Notes: generated by a model from the letters alone, not told the origin. A DNA stretch of 64,000 nucleotides from an uncultured Pseudoalteromonas sp. (GCA_947493455.1 CANLRB010000009.1:152789-216788), one strand, 5' to 3'. Shown: positions 46,658-55,352, counted from the stretch's first letter. Made by a program: numbers and translations.

Positions 46658-47104
46658 TGAATTCTCCTATTTATTGTATGCCCATAGCATAAATATTTTT
46701 CTATAATGGTGTTGCAAAAGTACAGCAGTGGTAGAAAACGTGGATAAATGGTGCTGTGCTTTTTTAAAGTGAAAAGGATGCATATACGACTACGCATATT
46801 GCCCCACTTTTCCACCAGCCCATTGCCTTTAAATAACCTCAATTACATTTGAATGAATTGAATTAACAAAGCTAGTTCCTTAGATTTTATAAATGACCAC
46901 CCAACTATAAATTACTTTCGGTAGCATGGTAAAACCCAGCTCAAACACTTAATTGTTCTCAATTACCTAGTAGTCCATGCTGTAAACCTGATTTATCCAA
47001 ATTAAAAGCAGGTATTAGTGTAATTTCAATAGGTAAAGTCAATTTAAACGCATAAGAAAGCCACGCTAAGTCGCGTGCGAATGATTATGTAGGGTAATAA
47101 TTAG
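46658..47104. other. Intergenic region upstream of hydrolase and downstream of RAYT
   Basis: It holds the promoter of the hydrolase at 46657, one REP element (46897-46936) and a small stem (CACGC...GCGTG near 47063-47077) that may end RAYT transcription. No gene recognised. Confidence 0.5.
46897..46936 (-). repeat. REP element, inverse orientation
   Basis: CCACCCAACTATAAATTACT then TTCGGTAGCATGGTAAAACC matches the elements at 48341 and 51071 (shared CACCCAACT-TAA and GCAT-GTAAAACCC blocks). It lies on the downstream side of the RAYT gene. Confidence 0.6.
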
Positions 47105-48079
47105 CTAAGCGAGTAATTTTTCGCAATTGGCTAGGTTTGGCCTTCGTTTTAGTTCGAGGTGTTCTTTATAAGATTGTAACGATTCTGAGTGGCCGACAGC
47201 ACCATGAAAAACCTTTGTAAATTTAGTGGTCAATTTTAACCAGTTTTCAGGTTCGATGTTTAATCGCGTTAAAATCGGTTGCTCGGAGTTGTTTATATAG
47301 CCGCGTTTATCTTCTCGTATACAGCGCCCTGTGAGTTCAACGAGTTCTAGATATGATTGCAGTTCAAATGGCAACCCTTTTGGCATGTGCTTTCTGGGGT
47401 GACCAACAAAACGAGCAAGGTTCTTAGGTTGTTTACCCTCTTTTGCTGACTTAATTCGTTTTTTAACACTCGTGAAGTCGGATGATTCGGGTGTTGTTGC
47501 CATTTTTGCGCGTATTGGGTTTAGGTCTACATAGGCTAAGCAAGCAGCTAGTGCAGCAGTATCAAGTAATGCCTGTGACTTGAAGCGACCTTCCCAGAAT
47601 CGCCCAGTACAACCGTCCTCCTTATTCGCTTGGCGTGCGATACTTTCATTTAACGTACGCATAAACCAACTAATACTGTACAGGCGTTTCCTATATTCTT
47701 TTATTGTAAGTTTAAGAGAATCTTGCTCTGCTGAGTCAAGCTTGTCACCCTGTATAAATTTATGGGTAACTAACGTACCTTTAAAGCCTTTATGCCAACG
47801 TAAAACAATTGCTTTATCATTGAGTCGTTTCACTTTTTTAGCATCAACATGCAACACAATATGCGTGTGGTTGCTCATCACTGCATATGCACATACATCA
47901 ATACAAAAAATGTTTGTCAGGGCTAATAACTTTGATTCGACCCACTCACGGCGATGTTCATAGCTTTTACCTGTTACACTATCTTCGCCACACAAAAATG
48001 CACGACGAACACAGCGTGAAATACAGTGATAATAAGGTGTATCAACCAAGCTCACCTGTTTACTACGTGCAGTTGCCAT
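47105..48079 (-). CDS. REP-associated tyrosine transposase (RAYT, TnpA-REP)
   Basis: The 324-residue protein is an HUH/Y1 single-strand nuclease: YYHCISRCVRRAFLCG at the start, the metal-binding HUH pair in SNHTHIVLHV (His 71 and 73), a RFWEGRFKSQALL segment, and YVDLNPIRA with the likely catalytic Tyr, all hallmarks of the TnpA-REP family. These enzymes cut and spread REP sequences. REP-like units occur on both sides of the gene. I chose the ATG at 48079; a TTG at 48103 would add eight residues without support. Confidence 0.9.
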   Translation of the reverse strand: MATARSKQVSLVDTPYYHCISRCVRRAFLCGEDSVTGKSYEHRREWVESKLLALTNIFCIDVCAYAVMSNHTHIVLHVDAKKVKRLNDKAIVLRWHKGFKGTLVTHKFIQGDKLDSAEQDSLKLTIKEYRKRLYSISWFMRTLNESIARQANKEDGCTGRFWEGRFKSQALLDTAALAACLAYVDLNPIRAKMATTPESSDFTSVKKRIKSAKEGKQPKNLARFVGHPRKHMPKGLPFELQSYLELVELTGRCIREDKRGYINNSEQPILTRLNIEPENWLKLTTKFTKVFHGAVGHSESLQSYKEHLELKRRPNLANCEKLLA

Positions 48080-48127
48080 AACAAAAACCCATTTTAGGAA
48101 CAATTAATACTTAAGCCTAGTCGAGAG

Positions 48128-48189
48128 GCCACGTCTGTTCAAATATGGTTGGGTGTCTGCGATAATTGTTTGCGATAATTGTTATCGAC
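48128..48189 (+). repeat. REP element with 13-bp tandem duplication
   Basis: GGCCACGTCTGTTCAAATAT then GGTTGGGTGTC is the forward REP unit just upstream of the RAYT gene. It is followed by two adjacent copies of TGCGATAATTGTT (48158-48170 and 48171-48183). Confidence 0.65.
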
Positions 48190-48340
48190 AACTAACATGA
48201 TCGGAACTTTAATTTCACTAAATGAAAATTAAACATAAAGTCTAGGCAACGGTTCCAAAAGCACATTTAATTAAGTTGGCGCTTCTGGTATTTGTTAAGT
48301 TTTAAAAACAATTGATTGATTAATTGTATGATTTACCGAC

Positions 48341-48389
48341 GACACCCAACTTTAAATGACTTTCATTGGCATTCCACGTTCAAGCAAGA
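48341..48389 (-). repeat. REP element, inverse orientation
   Basis: GACACCCAACTTTAAATGAC followed by a GCATTCCACGTTCAAG block. GACACCCAAC is the exact complement of the core at 48148-48157, so the two make a divergent pair about 180 bases apart. The gap 48080-48486 holds only these repeats; no gene recognised. Confidence 0.65.
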
Positions 48390-48486
48390 AGTGCAACAGC
48401 TATTTCATTACAACTTTCAAAGGGAGTCTTTTATAATTTCACCTATAGCTTGATACTCTTTACCACTTGTATTGCGTAGCAATAAG

Positions 48487-48678
48487 TTAGCAAGGCTCAA
48501 ATGTACTTTTTGGAGCGGGAGGTAATGGAACTGGAGGGCTTATCGCATGTCCTTGTTCATTTTCATCAAGTAATACGTCAATGAAGCCATCAGTTCCTAC
48601 ATTCTTAACAATTCCTTTGCATCCCGCAGGGTAAACCCCTACGGCACGTAATAGTTTTACTCTATCCCTTTTAAACAT
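48487..48678 (-). CDS. Small conserved-looking protein (63 aa)
   Basis: The protein begins MFKRDRVKLLRAVGVYPAGC and continues with G-x(2)-G-x-V and VLLDENEQGHAI, then a Pro-rich tail. This looks like a small SH3-like barrel of the kind seen in DUF4926 proteins, but I am not sure. GAGGTGAATAATT precedes its ATG. It is the last gene of a - strand operon with two lipoproteins, 14 bases after the first. Confidence 0.55.
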   Translation of the reverse strand: MFKRDRVKLLRAVGVYPAGCKGIVKNVGTDGFIDVLLDENEQGHAISPPVPLPPAPKSTFEPC

Positions 48679-48692
48679 AATTATTCACCTCT

Positions 48693-50177
48693 TTATTCAA
48701 CCTTAGTCTGCGACACCAATTTTTCCTGTGCTTTGAAAAATTCTATAATCCGCTTACTTAGCGCATTTATTTCTGCTTGATCATTGTTATCATTTGCATC
48801 TTTTGGTGTTAGTTCTGAAAGCTGACGAAGATAGCTATCTATATTTCCTTCAATGGCGTCAACGCTTCTTAGGTAAATCTGTTTTTGAGCGTTAATCTTA
48901 GCTTTTTTAATAACTAAGGTATCAGTTTGCTGCTGAAACGTTGTATTATCCGTCTTGTTGATTTGCTCTCCCGTTTGGGTTGCTGAAACTAATGGCACTC
49001 CCGTTGAAGCGCCAGCGATCTGAATAGCCGCATCTGCAACGGCTCTCGACACCTGCAATTGCGCCTGAACGAGAGCAGCAGGATTATTTGTAGCCTCCTG
49101 AACTCGGTATTTTATTGGTGAATCTCTCACCACAACAACACCTGCATTACCTTCTGCATAAAAATGTGTTTCGCTAAATTTTGTATTCCAGTTTTCAGCA
49201 TTCTTGGGGTCAGTAACGACACGCCATACCGGGCTACTAGCATTTTGCAGTCTATCAAGCTGCGAATTTAGTAAATCTATGTGTCGCAGCATATTGCTTT
49301 CTTCTTTGGCAGGTAAAATATAGACCCTTGGATTCTTCATCATGCTATTAACTAATGTCGCAGTGTCATTGTTATTAACGATAAAGGAAAAGCCTGTTTT
49401 AATATCGCTCCTTAACTTCAATAGATCAGAATCTTGATCAAATTGAATAAATTGTTGCGCTACACTATGAAGTTCTTGTCTTAAACTATTCCTATATCTC
49501 GGATTCAAATACGTTTGGAAATCATCACTCTCAAGAAGTTCTTGTATCATACCCCAACGGTTTTTCGTCGATATATAAAACTCATGTTCTTGGTCGTTTA
49601 CTAAGACATCAAGCGCTTGAAATACTCTTGAAATTTCAACACTCAACGTTTGTTGTAAACGATGCTGCCGTTGAATCTGACCTATATAATTGCTGTCAGT
49701 AAAATCTATTTCACTCAGTTCGCTTGGCAACATTGCATTTAGTCTGTCATAAGTACTATGTGCTTGCTTCAAACGCAATATAACCTCACTTTTTGCTTCT
49801 TCAATGCTTCTTTGATAGCTCATCAATCTATTTTTCAATGGATTCATTGCGTCTGCTTGGTTCGATTGTACAACAGCGCTATACTCCAATTTCCGTTTTT
49901 TAGTTTCTACTTCTCCTTGTGCCATCCAATAGTTAAAGAACATGTCGTAAGAAATCTGTGCTAGCTCTAGTTGTTTGCTTGTTAAAGGGTCAAGTTCATG
50001 CTGTATCCAGTTCAAATAGACTTTGGCGAGCTTTGTATCGTCCTGAGTAAGTATATTTTTGAATAAAGGATCGTCTTTATAGATCGATAGCTCCATTTTT
50101 AAACTTGAGTTGGCACAGCTAGCCAATAAAATCACGACGAACAAGGGGAATATTTTCGCAAACAGCCTATTAATCAT
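48693..50177 (-). CDS. Lipoprotein with coiled-coil character (494 aa)
   Basis: The signal peptide ends in a lipobox (LLASC, then ANSSLK). The mature protein is largely alpha-helical, with long heptad-like stretches (KSEVILRLKQAHSTYDRL, RQHRLQQTLSVEISRVFQAL) and an Ala/Val-rich central part (AALVQAQLQVSRAVADAA). No known domain recognised. Its ATG overlaps the stop codon of the 263-residue lipoprotein gene, so the two lipoproteins are translated together and probably form one envelope complex (inference). Confidence 0.65.
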   Translation of the reverse strand: MINRLFAKIFPLFVVILLASCANSSLKMELSIYKDDPLFKNILTQDDTKLAKVYLNWIQHELDPLTSKQLELAQISYDMFFNYWMAQGEVETKKRKLEYSAVVQSNQADAMNPLKNRLMSYQRSIEEAKSEVILRLKQAHSTYDRLNAMLPSELSEIDFTDSNYIGQIQRQHRLQQTLSVEISRVFQALDVLVNDQEHEFYISTKNRWGMIQELLESDDFQTYLNPRYRNSLRQELHSVAQQFIQFDQDSDLLKLRSDIKTGFSFIVNNNDTATLVNSMMKNPRVYILPAKEESNMLRHIDLLNSQLDRLQNASSPVWRVVTDPKNAENWNTKFSETHFYAEGNAGVVVVRDSPIKYRVQEATNNPAALVQAQLQVSRAVADAAIQIAGASTGVPLVSATQTGEQINKTDNTTFQQQTDTLVIKKAKINAQKQIYLRSVDAIEGNIDSYLRQLSELTPKDANDNNDQAEINALSKRIIEFFKAQEKLVSQTKVE

Positions 50178-50965
50178 TGCACTACCCCTTTTAAGTAGAC
50201 TTTCAGTATTGCAAGCTGTTCAGCCATAATAGTTTTGTTTACGTCATTGTTGGCGTCTTTACCTGCTTCCATGCTTTGGACCGATTGCTGTATCTGTTGA
50301 CGAATACTTTCACCGATTACCTGAAGCGTTGCTTCCTTTTCAGCAACTTCATTTCGAGTTCTCTGAGATGTTACTTGTGCTAATTTGCTCACTGCCAGCG
50401 CAGTCTGATCGCTTTCAGCAAAATTCTTAATGTTTCCAATAACTGTATCAGGATTTGAAGAAAGTACGAATACCATCTTGCTATCACTATTACGAATCAC
50501 CGTGTTTTTGGCGGGATTGAACTCTATTATTCTTGTGTGGTTTGGTAGACCAACATTCAATGAAGGGTATGCTAGAATTTTACGCCTAGCATTCAATGCT
50601 CTCAGTATATCTTCGTCGGAGGATTCTTTATTTTTAGCAATATTCAGGTACTCTTGAGTGGTATGTAAAGTGGCATCACGAATTTGAGCTTTAAGCGTTT
50701 CCTGGAATTGCAGATCAGCATTTCCACTATTGTCATTGACAGCTCCAAAGGCTCTATCTACTGCATGTGCTGGAAAGAAACCCTCTCTATATTTTGCATC
50801 ACCCAATACAGATTTTGCTTCGATCTTTAAACGGTAAACATTGGTGTTAGTTTCATCTTCTACAGCATAATAGTATGTTTCCTTCACTTTCATTGTGCCG
50901 CAACCGGTTAGCATTAGCGCTAGTAAAGAACAATATACCATTTTACATTTGTTCAATCTCATCAT
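50174..50965 (-). CDS. Lipoprotein, unrecognised (263 aa)
   Basis: The signal peptide ends in LTGC (Cys at residue 22), then GTMKVKETYYYAVEDETNTN. The mature part has a beta-rich first half and a helical second half with TLQVIGESIRQQIQQSVQSM. Another start codon lies one codon later; GGGAG lies just upstream of both. It is the first gene of the operon 50965-48487. The pattern suggests an envelope protein; nothing further can be said. Confidence 0.65.
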   Translation of the reverse strand: MMRLNKCKMVYCSLLALMLTGCGTMKVKETYYYAVEDETNTNVYRLKIEAKSVLGDAKYREGFFPAHAVDRAFGAVNDNSGNADLQFQETLKAQIRDATLHTTQEYLNIAKNKESSDEDILRALNARRKILAYPSLNVGLPNHTRIIEFNPAKNTVIRNSDSKMVFVLSSNPDTVIGNIKNFAESDQTALAVSKLAQVTSQRTRNEVAEKEATLQVIGESIRQQIQQSVQSMEAGKDANNDVNKTIMAEQLAILKVYLKGVVQ

Positions 50966-51063
50966 GTAACTCCCTTTATCACCCTAGGCAAATAATGACC
51001 TATTTCACTTTTGAGAGCAACCTCTAATCTGCTTTAATAAGACAGGAAACTTTGATAAAAGAT

Positions 51064-51142
51064 TTATCAATAACACCCAACTTTAATTCGCATAGTAAAA
51101 CCCGCCACGTTCAAATATGGTTGGGTGTCTTTGATAATTGTC
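51064..51142. repeat. BIME-like inverted pair of REP units
   Basis: The left arm 51064-51081 (TTATCAATAACACCCAAC) and right arm 51120-51137 (GTTGGGTGTCTTTGATAA) are complementary over 18 bases with two mismatches. Between them lie TAGTAAAACCCGCC and ACGTTCAAATATG. It is the most complete copy and combines the two orientations seen singly at 48128 and 48341. Confidence 0.75.
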
Positions 51143-51293
51143 TCAACTTATCGACTAATTTCTGAAAAGGAATGAAGTCAGGATCAACGCACTGAGCGGG
51201 TAAATTTACTTGCAGTTGTTTACTGGTAAGAACATCTTTAATAAATTGTTTGATACTTGAGAATGAATGAGTTCTGAATCTTATCGTTTTCAT
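51111..51293 (-). CDS. Possible small protein (60 aa), end within REP
   Basis: An AGG element nine bases before the ATG and a plausible sequence (MKTIRFRTHSFSSIKQFIKD, then DPDFIPFQKLVDKLRQL) suggest a real gene, but its last codons (TPNHI) come from the REP arm at 51111-51137. The repeat may have inserted into the 3' end and supplied a new stop. Family unknown. Confidence 0.35.
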   Translation of the reverse strand: MKTIRFRTHSFSSIKQFIKDVLTSKQLQVNLPAQCVDPDFIPFQKLVDKLRQLSKTPNHI

Positions 51294-51549
51294 TTTTAAT
51301 ACCTATTAACTTTACTATTTAAAAGTAATAGAAGTGAATAACAATTAAATCAAGTCAAAAATCATATTAAACCATTGTTTTTAAAGGATTTAATAAACAT
51401 TATAATATATATTTATTTTAATGTTTATTAAATATGAATATTACTAACCCACTAATTTAAATGGTTAATTTTGTTGAAACTAAATAGCTAAACTAAGTTG
51501 TTATTAATAGGAATAGTGACTTTAAGGCAATTAATTAGCTACAACAAAG

Positions 51550-53832
51550 TCAGTGATAATTGCTTGCCCTAGAGCTGTTTGGGAAAAAGCGTTCAATCTC
51601 TCTTAAAGTTACTAAAACATTAGAGCTGCCAAAATACTCCGCTATCCGCCAGCAATCGACATTCACATTCGTATTTTTACAAAAGTAAGTTTTTCTTGGG
51701 TTACCGCCTTTGCTCAGCATTTTGTTAAATAAGTCTGTTTCATCCAGTTCTGCCGCCAGCATCAGTGGGGTATAACCTTTGACGGGAGCAGCATGTTCAG
51801 CGTTAACATCTGCACCAGCTTCAATTAACCGATTCGCAATCAATCTCATTTTTACAATGTCGATTCTATTGTCTAGCTCTCCTGACATAAAACTAGTTAG
51901 CAAACCTACAATTTGTCGAAATTTAGGATCTGAGTTTTGAGCTGACAGAAACTCTAGCTGATCTTCCAAAGTGAAGCCCGTCATACCTGAGTTCACCCTC
52001 CTAATCGAGTTTAAAACTTCAGGAGTCAGCTCCATTTGAAGAGTACTATCCCAATACCCCTTCGGGTCCTTAGCTATGCCAATCATCTTTATACAAGCAT
52101 TCAAAGCGGTTTGATTGTCAGTTAAACCTCTTTGATTAGCATTTGCTCCCATTTCCAAAACCTTTTCAACTATATCAGGTCTTCCAGATTGAACTGCTGA
52201 TATAAGAGGTAATAGCCGCTTTTTGTCAGTACAACGATTCATAGCTTCTTCGCTGTGCGGGTGTCCTGACAATAGATGGAATAGAGAATCGTCTAAAGAC
52301 CTAAACGGCACCTCCCTTAAGTTTAAAGCCTCCAAAGCCATCAAAATTGCAGTATCTCCTGAGCTACTGGTCAAATTAACATTAGCACCCTGCTTTAAAA
52401 GCTTTTCAACAACATCATTTTTTTCCAACTCAGCAAACCAAACCAGTTGAGGGTATGTTTTCTTCCAAACTTCACCGATTTTCAACTTTCTATTGGGGTG
52501 TCGATAATCTGGTTTTATCTCATCAATATCTGTAACAATATTGATTCCAATATTAGCCTCGATTTCTGGGACATTGGCCTCAGGAAACATACCTTCTTTT
52601 GGGAAAACTCGATAAAGTGAGGCTCTCCAACTTTGTACTTCCCAGTCTTCGATTATATCTGAGAACTTATTTGATGAGTCATTATGTTGGACTGAAGGGA
52701 TATCATAGTTAAACATCAACAATGCATTCTTTAAGTGTTTTAAAAAGACTTTATCGGGTTTTTCTTGGCTTGCCGCAATAACAATTGCCTCTTCAATTAT
52801 ATACTTTTGATTAATACCTGCTCTGTATAAACACTCCTCAAATCCTAACTTATAAAGCGCATTAGCTTCTTCAAGCTTACCATTCAAGACATACATCCTA
52901 GCCTTATGCCAGTGTACCCAATATGCAAAGTGAGATTTATGCTCTTCGGCAGATAGTTGTTGCTCAAGTTTATCTATTGCGGCTTTAAAATACTCAAATT
53001 GTCCTCCGTTTTTAACAATAGTTCGCTTCAAACCCTGTTGAATTTCTCCGACCAATGGCAGTATATAACTAATTCTGTCCTTGTAGCCTTTTTGATGTGA
53101 TTGAACTAGCTGACTAAAATTAAAGGTAGGCTTTGCTCCCCACAGCAACAATCGACATTCCTCTAACAACAAAGAACTGCCTTCTTCCTTAGTTGTTCGA
53201 TCCATAATTGACGCAATAAAAAGCAGTACTCTCACTTTTTGCCAGTCAATTTGTTCAGGCCAAGGACCTTGTGACCATGTTTGTAGGAAGAGTAAAGATT
53301 GAATGTTTGGTTTATGCTCTCCATCTTTCCAAGCTTTAACTTTTGCTTTGTTTTCTTTTTCTAAAGAATTGTAATAATGTTCCCAACCCCGATCATTTTC
53401 GTCTAACCAAGCAAGTATTTGTGATGTACAGGTTTCTTGAAAGGAAAAGAAAGCGACTGTTAATGGCTTTTTGCTTGAAACTAATCTCAACACACTCTCG
53501 ATAGTATTTACGACGTGTTTGCTTAGTAACGTCTTACAAAGAGCAATGCCTATTTCTGATCGAGATAGTCCATCAGCATAAATATTTGATACATGATTCG
53601 TGTATTCCGTTAAATATGCATGAAAGCCTTGTTTGAATATTGTACTGATTTCATTACCGAATGTTTTGGATAAGTAATCGAAAATCTCATTCGAAAATTC
53701 ATTCAGCAAGCGATAATCGGCGGCTTTATCTTTGGCTTTATCATCAAGATGCTTATTACCAGCTTTTACACCCAAAACCTTTGCAAAGGTTCTCAAAGTC
53801 TCTATTTGAGTTGGATACGGAAAATCAGACAT
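51550..53832 (-). CDS. Large helical protein with C-terminal ankyrin repeats (760 aa)
   Basis: The start at 53832 gives MSDFPYPTQIETLRTFAKVL with AGGGAG ten bases upstream; a longer reading from 53901 would run into the HicA-like gene. Residues 1-450 are alpha-helical and partly TPR-like (HWHKARMYVLNGKLEEANAL). From about 480 ankyrin-type units appear: VVEKLLKQGANVNLTSSSGD, RPDIVEKVLEMGANANQRGL, LIEAGADVNAEH and GYTPLMLAAELDETDLF. No signal or catalytic motif. The ATG overlaps the stop codon of the HicA-like gene (ATGTCTGA), so both are translated in coupling. Confidence 0.75.
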   Translation of the reverse strand: MSDFPYPTQIETLRTFAKVLGVKAGNKHLDDKAKDKAADYRLLNEFSNEIFDYLSKTFGNEISTIFKQGFHAYLTEYTNHVSNIYADGLSRSEIGIALCKTLLSKHVVNTIESVLRLVSSKKPLTVAFFSFQETCTSQILAWLDENDRGWEHYYNSLEKENKAKVKAWKDGEHKPNIQSLLFLQTWSQGPWPEQIDWQKVRVLLFIASIMDRTTKEEGSSLLLEECRLLLWGAKPTFNFSQLVQSHQKGYKDRISYILPLVGEIQQGLKRTIVKNGGQFEYFKAAIDKLEQQLSAEEHKSHFAYWVHWHKARMYVLNGKLEEANALYKLGFEECLYRAGINQKYIIEEAIVIAASQEKPDKVFLKHLKNALLMFNYDIPSVQHNDSSNKFSDIIEDWEVQSWRASLYRVFPKEGMFPEANVPEIEANIGINIVTDIDEIKPDYRHPNRKLKIGEVWKKTYPQLVWFAELEKNDVVEKLLKQGANVNLTSSSGDTAILMALEALNLREVPFRSLDDSLFHLLSGHPHSEEAMNRCTDKKRLLPLISAVQSGRPDIVEKVLEMGANANQRGLTDNQTALNACIKMIGIAKDPKGYWDSTLQMELTPEVLNSIRRVNSGMTGFTLEDQLEFLSAQNSDPKFRQIVGLLTSFMSGELDNRIDIVKMRLIANRLIEAGADVNAEHAAPVKGYTPLMLAAELDETDLFNKMLSKGGNPRKTYFCKNTNVNVDCWRIAEYFGSSNVLVTLREIERFFPNSSRASNYH

Positions 53833-54043
53833 AATAATTGCGCTCCCTGCAAAGAATGGTTCGAATGTTGTTGGAAAAATTTTTAAATGCTCTTCTATCA
53901 CTTGGTGAAGAAGGTACTGTTATTTTCTTTCCATATGGGGTTATCAAGGCCCCGTGCTTTTTTCTGTTAATAAATCGCCAGCCTATTTTACACATTCTGC
54001 TAACTAATTTATTTATATCTTTATCACTACTGTATTTTTTCAT
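53825..54043 (-). CDS. HicA-like small protein without HicB
   Basis: The 72-residue product has the HicA (YcfA-like, dsRBD-fold) pattern: GWRFINRKKHGALI with the presumed catalytic His 30, a PYGKKITVPSSPSDRRAFKN stretch matching the TVPxxPSDxRAxKN pattern of this family, and a helical end. HicA toxins are mRNA interferases normally paired with HicB; no HicB-like gene lies next to it. It sits between a Gly-rich peptide gene and an ankyrin gene, overlapping the latter by 8 bases. No clear ribosome site is visible; a stem lies just upstream. Confidence 0.65.
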   Translation of the reverse strand: MKKYSSDKDINKLVSRMCKIGWRFINRKKHGALITPYGKKITVPSSPSDRRAFKNFSNNIRTILCRERNYYV

Positions 54044-54052
54044 AGACAGATA

Positions 54053-54073
54053 GAGGACGTCTAAGACGCCCTC
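54053..54073 (-). promoter_or_regulatory. Stem-loop between peptide and HicA-like genes
   Basis: GAGGACGTCT and AGACGCCCTC pair with one mismatch and a single-base loop centre. It lies 10 bases after the peptide stop and 10 before the HicA-like start, where it could act as attenuator or hide the ribosome site. No T-run follows. Confidence 0.4.
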
Positions 54074-54082
54074 GCTTCCTTC

Positions 54083-54238
54083 TTATTTGCCACCTTTTGT
54101 TGGCGCATTACCACGACCACCACCAGACTTATTCCCTGTTGTACTAGGCCAGTTCCCACCCGGTCCCGGATGTGAAGAAGGGCCACGACCGTTACCAGAG
54201 CTTTGATTTGAATTATTTGATGCTGTTACTAATGACAT
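54083..54238 (-). CDS. Gly/Asn/Ser-rich 51-residue peptide
   Basis: An ATG with AAGG nine bases upstream opens a 51-codon frame: MSLVTASNNSNQ, then two similar units, SGNGRGPSSHPG and SGGGRGNAPTKG, around a GGNWPSTTGN core, ending in GGK. Only about four residues are strongly hydrophobic. Such a composition is unlikely by chance and argues for a real small protein, perhaps disordered or a processed substrate. It is the first gene of a - strand operon with the HicA-like and ankyrin genes. I know of no assigned function. Confidence 0.6.
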   Translation of the reverse strand: MSLVTASNNSNQSSGNGRGPSSHPGPGGNWPSTTGNKSGGGRGNAPTKGGK

Positions 54239-54472
54239 TGTTAATTACCTTATGTTTTCCGTCCGAAATTAGACGGACTCAACTTTAACGAAGAACTTGG
54301 ATTTTCGCGGTAATCTACATGGCGGAAAAAATTATCTTTTTTACAAAACCATTAAAAACAATAGGTTAAAACAAATCAGTATAAAAACTTGGGATTACTT
54401 CCATGGTTTGAATAAAGTTTTAATTGTTTTTTTTCTACTATAAGATTTCGATAATGTTAGGAGAGAAAACAA

Positions 54473-54790
54473 ATGAATACAGTTGTTTCAGACTGGCAGG
54501 TAGTTTCGATAATTGAAGAGGGCGAACTTATTGGCAAAGTTCTTTGGTGCATATGTATTGATGACAGTACATGTCGCTTCAGTAAAGGAGATTATATTTG
54601 TACGTCTCAAATTTTAGAAGTTAATACAAACACTAGAATAATTAAAACAGCCAGTGGTAGTTTATACCAATTATTAGGAAAAGGAGAAAAAGACGAAATT
54701 GAGTTTAAAGATTTCGAGCTACTTCGAAATGGATTTAGCCCTAGTCAAATACATTTCATGAACTCAATTACGGGCAAATATCAACATTAA
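54473..54790 (+). CDS. DUF6957-like small protein (105 aa)
   Basis: The product has the segments LIGKVLWCICIDDSTCRFSK then GDYICTSQI, a TASGSLYQLLGKG strand pair and an LLRNGFSPSQI helix. I recall this pattern from small cytosolic proteins of mobile regions (DUF6957), but the assignment is from memory. AGGAG precedes the ATG. It is divergent from the Gly-rich peptide operon and convergent with the next gene; a strong stem-loop separates it from the latter. Confidence 0.6.
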   Translation: MNTVVSDWQVVSIIEEGELIGKVLWCICIDDSTCRFSKGDYICTSQILEVNTNTRIIKTASGSLYQLLGKGEKDEIEFKDFELLRNGFSPSQIHFMNSITGKYQH

Positions 54791-54815
54791 TATAGATATG
54801 CTATCGCTGTATGAT

Positions 54816-54869
54816 AGAAGTACCTATCTGGTAAAAGGGTTCCTGTTTACACCAGATAGGCTTGCTTCT
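54816..54869. terminator. Long stem-loop between convergent genes
   Basis: CCTATCTGGT (54823-54832) pairs perfectly with ACCAGATAGG (54851-54860), and AGAAG/CTTCT can extend the stem past a bulge. It ends both the + strand gene at 54790 and the - strand gene at 54883. Confidence 0.65.
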
Positions 54870-54882
54870 AATAGGAGCTACT

Positions 54883-55098
54883 CTATGAGTCAGCGGCAAC
54901 ACCATCGATCCAGTCACAGGTTATGTCTGGGTGTGAATTCAGTGCTTCGGCTATTTTTTCAAAGGCTTTTTCTCGATCAATTTCTCGAACTGTAATTAAG
55001 CCATTGGTGGGCTGATATTCTCTAGCCTCTATCTGTACTAGGTGTTGTTGCTTTTTTCCAGTATTCGCTTCACTAAAGTTATCATTTAGCTTACTCAT
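54883..55098 (-). CDS. Small hypothetical protein (71 aa)
   Basis: AAGG lies eight bases before the ATG. The chain has MSKLNDNFSEANTGKKQQHL, a REYQPTNGLITVREIDR segment and an acidic end (DWIDGVAADS). No family recognised. It is the last gene before the proposed transposon end at 55342. Confidence 0.5.
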   Translation of the reverse strand: MSKLNDNFSEANTGKKQQHLVQIEAREYQPTNGLITVREIDREKAFEKIAEALNSHPDITCDWIDGVAADS

Positions 55099-55264
55099 AT
55101 TATTACCTTTTTATTATATTTTTAATGCTTCTCCATGAGGGTTATTCCACATAATAATCATGCGATAAGTAAAAAGGTAAATCTATACTAGTTTAAAAAT
55201 ATACTAATTTAGATAGCATGAATTTTAATTGACTATATAGCCCATACAAATAAAGAACATATAA

Positions 55265-55296
55265 AAAAATAGACAAACCGAAGTTTGTCTATTTTT
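55265..55296. terminator. Bidirectional stem-loop just outside the transposon end
   Basis: AAAAATAGACAAAC pairs perfectly over 14 bases with GTTTGTCTATTTTT around CGAA. A and T runs on both sides make it a good terminator in either direction. It lies 46 bases outside the proposed element end at 55342. Confidence 0.75.
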
Positions 55297-55352
55297 AAAT
55301 ACAAATGTCTAATTTTTAAATACTAGACTACACACAAAAGATGTCGTACTCT

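Noticed and set aside
54407-54420. TTTGAATAAAGTTT, identical in 14 bases to the second TnsB-like site
   Set aside because: It lies outside the proposed end at 55342, stands alone and diverges after 14 bases in AT-rich sequence. It may be chance or a remnant of an older end; not enough to call.
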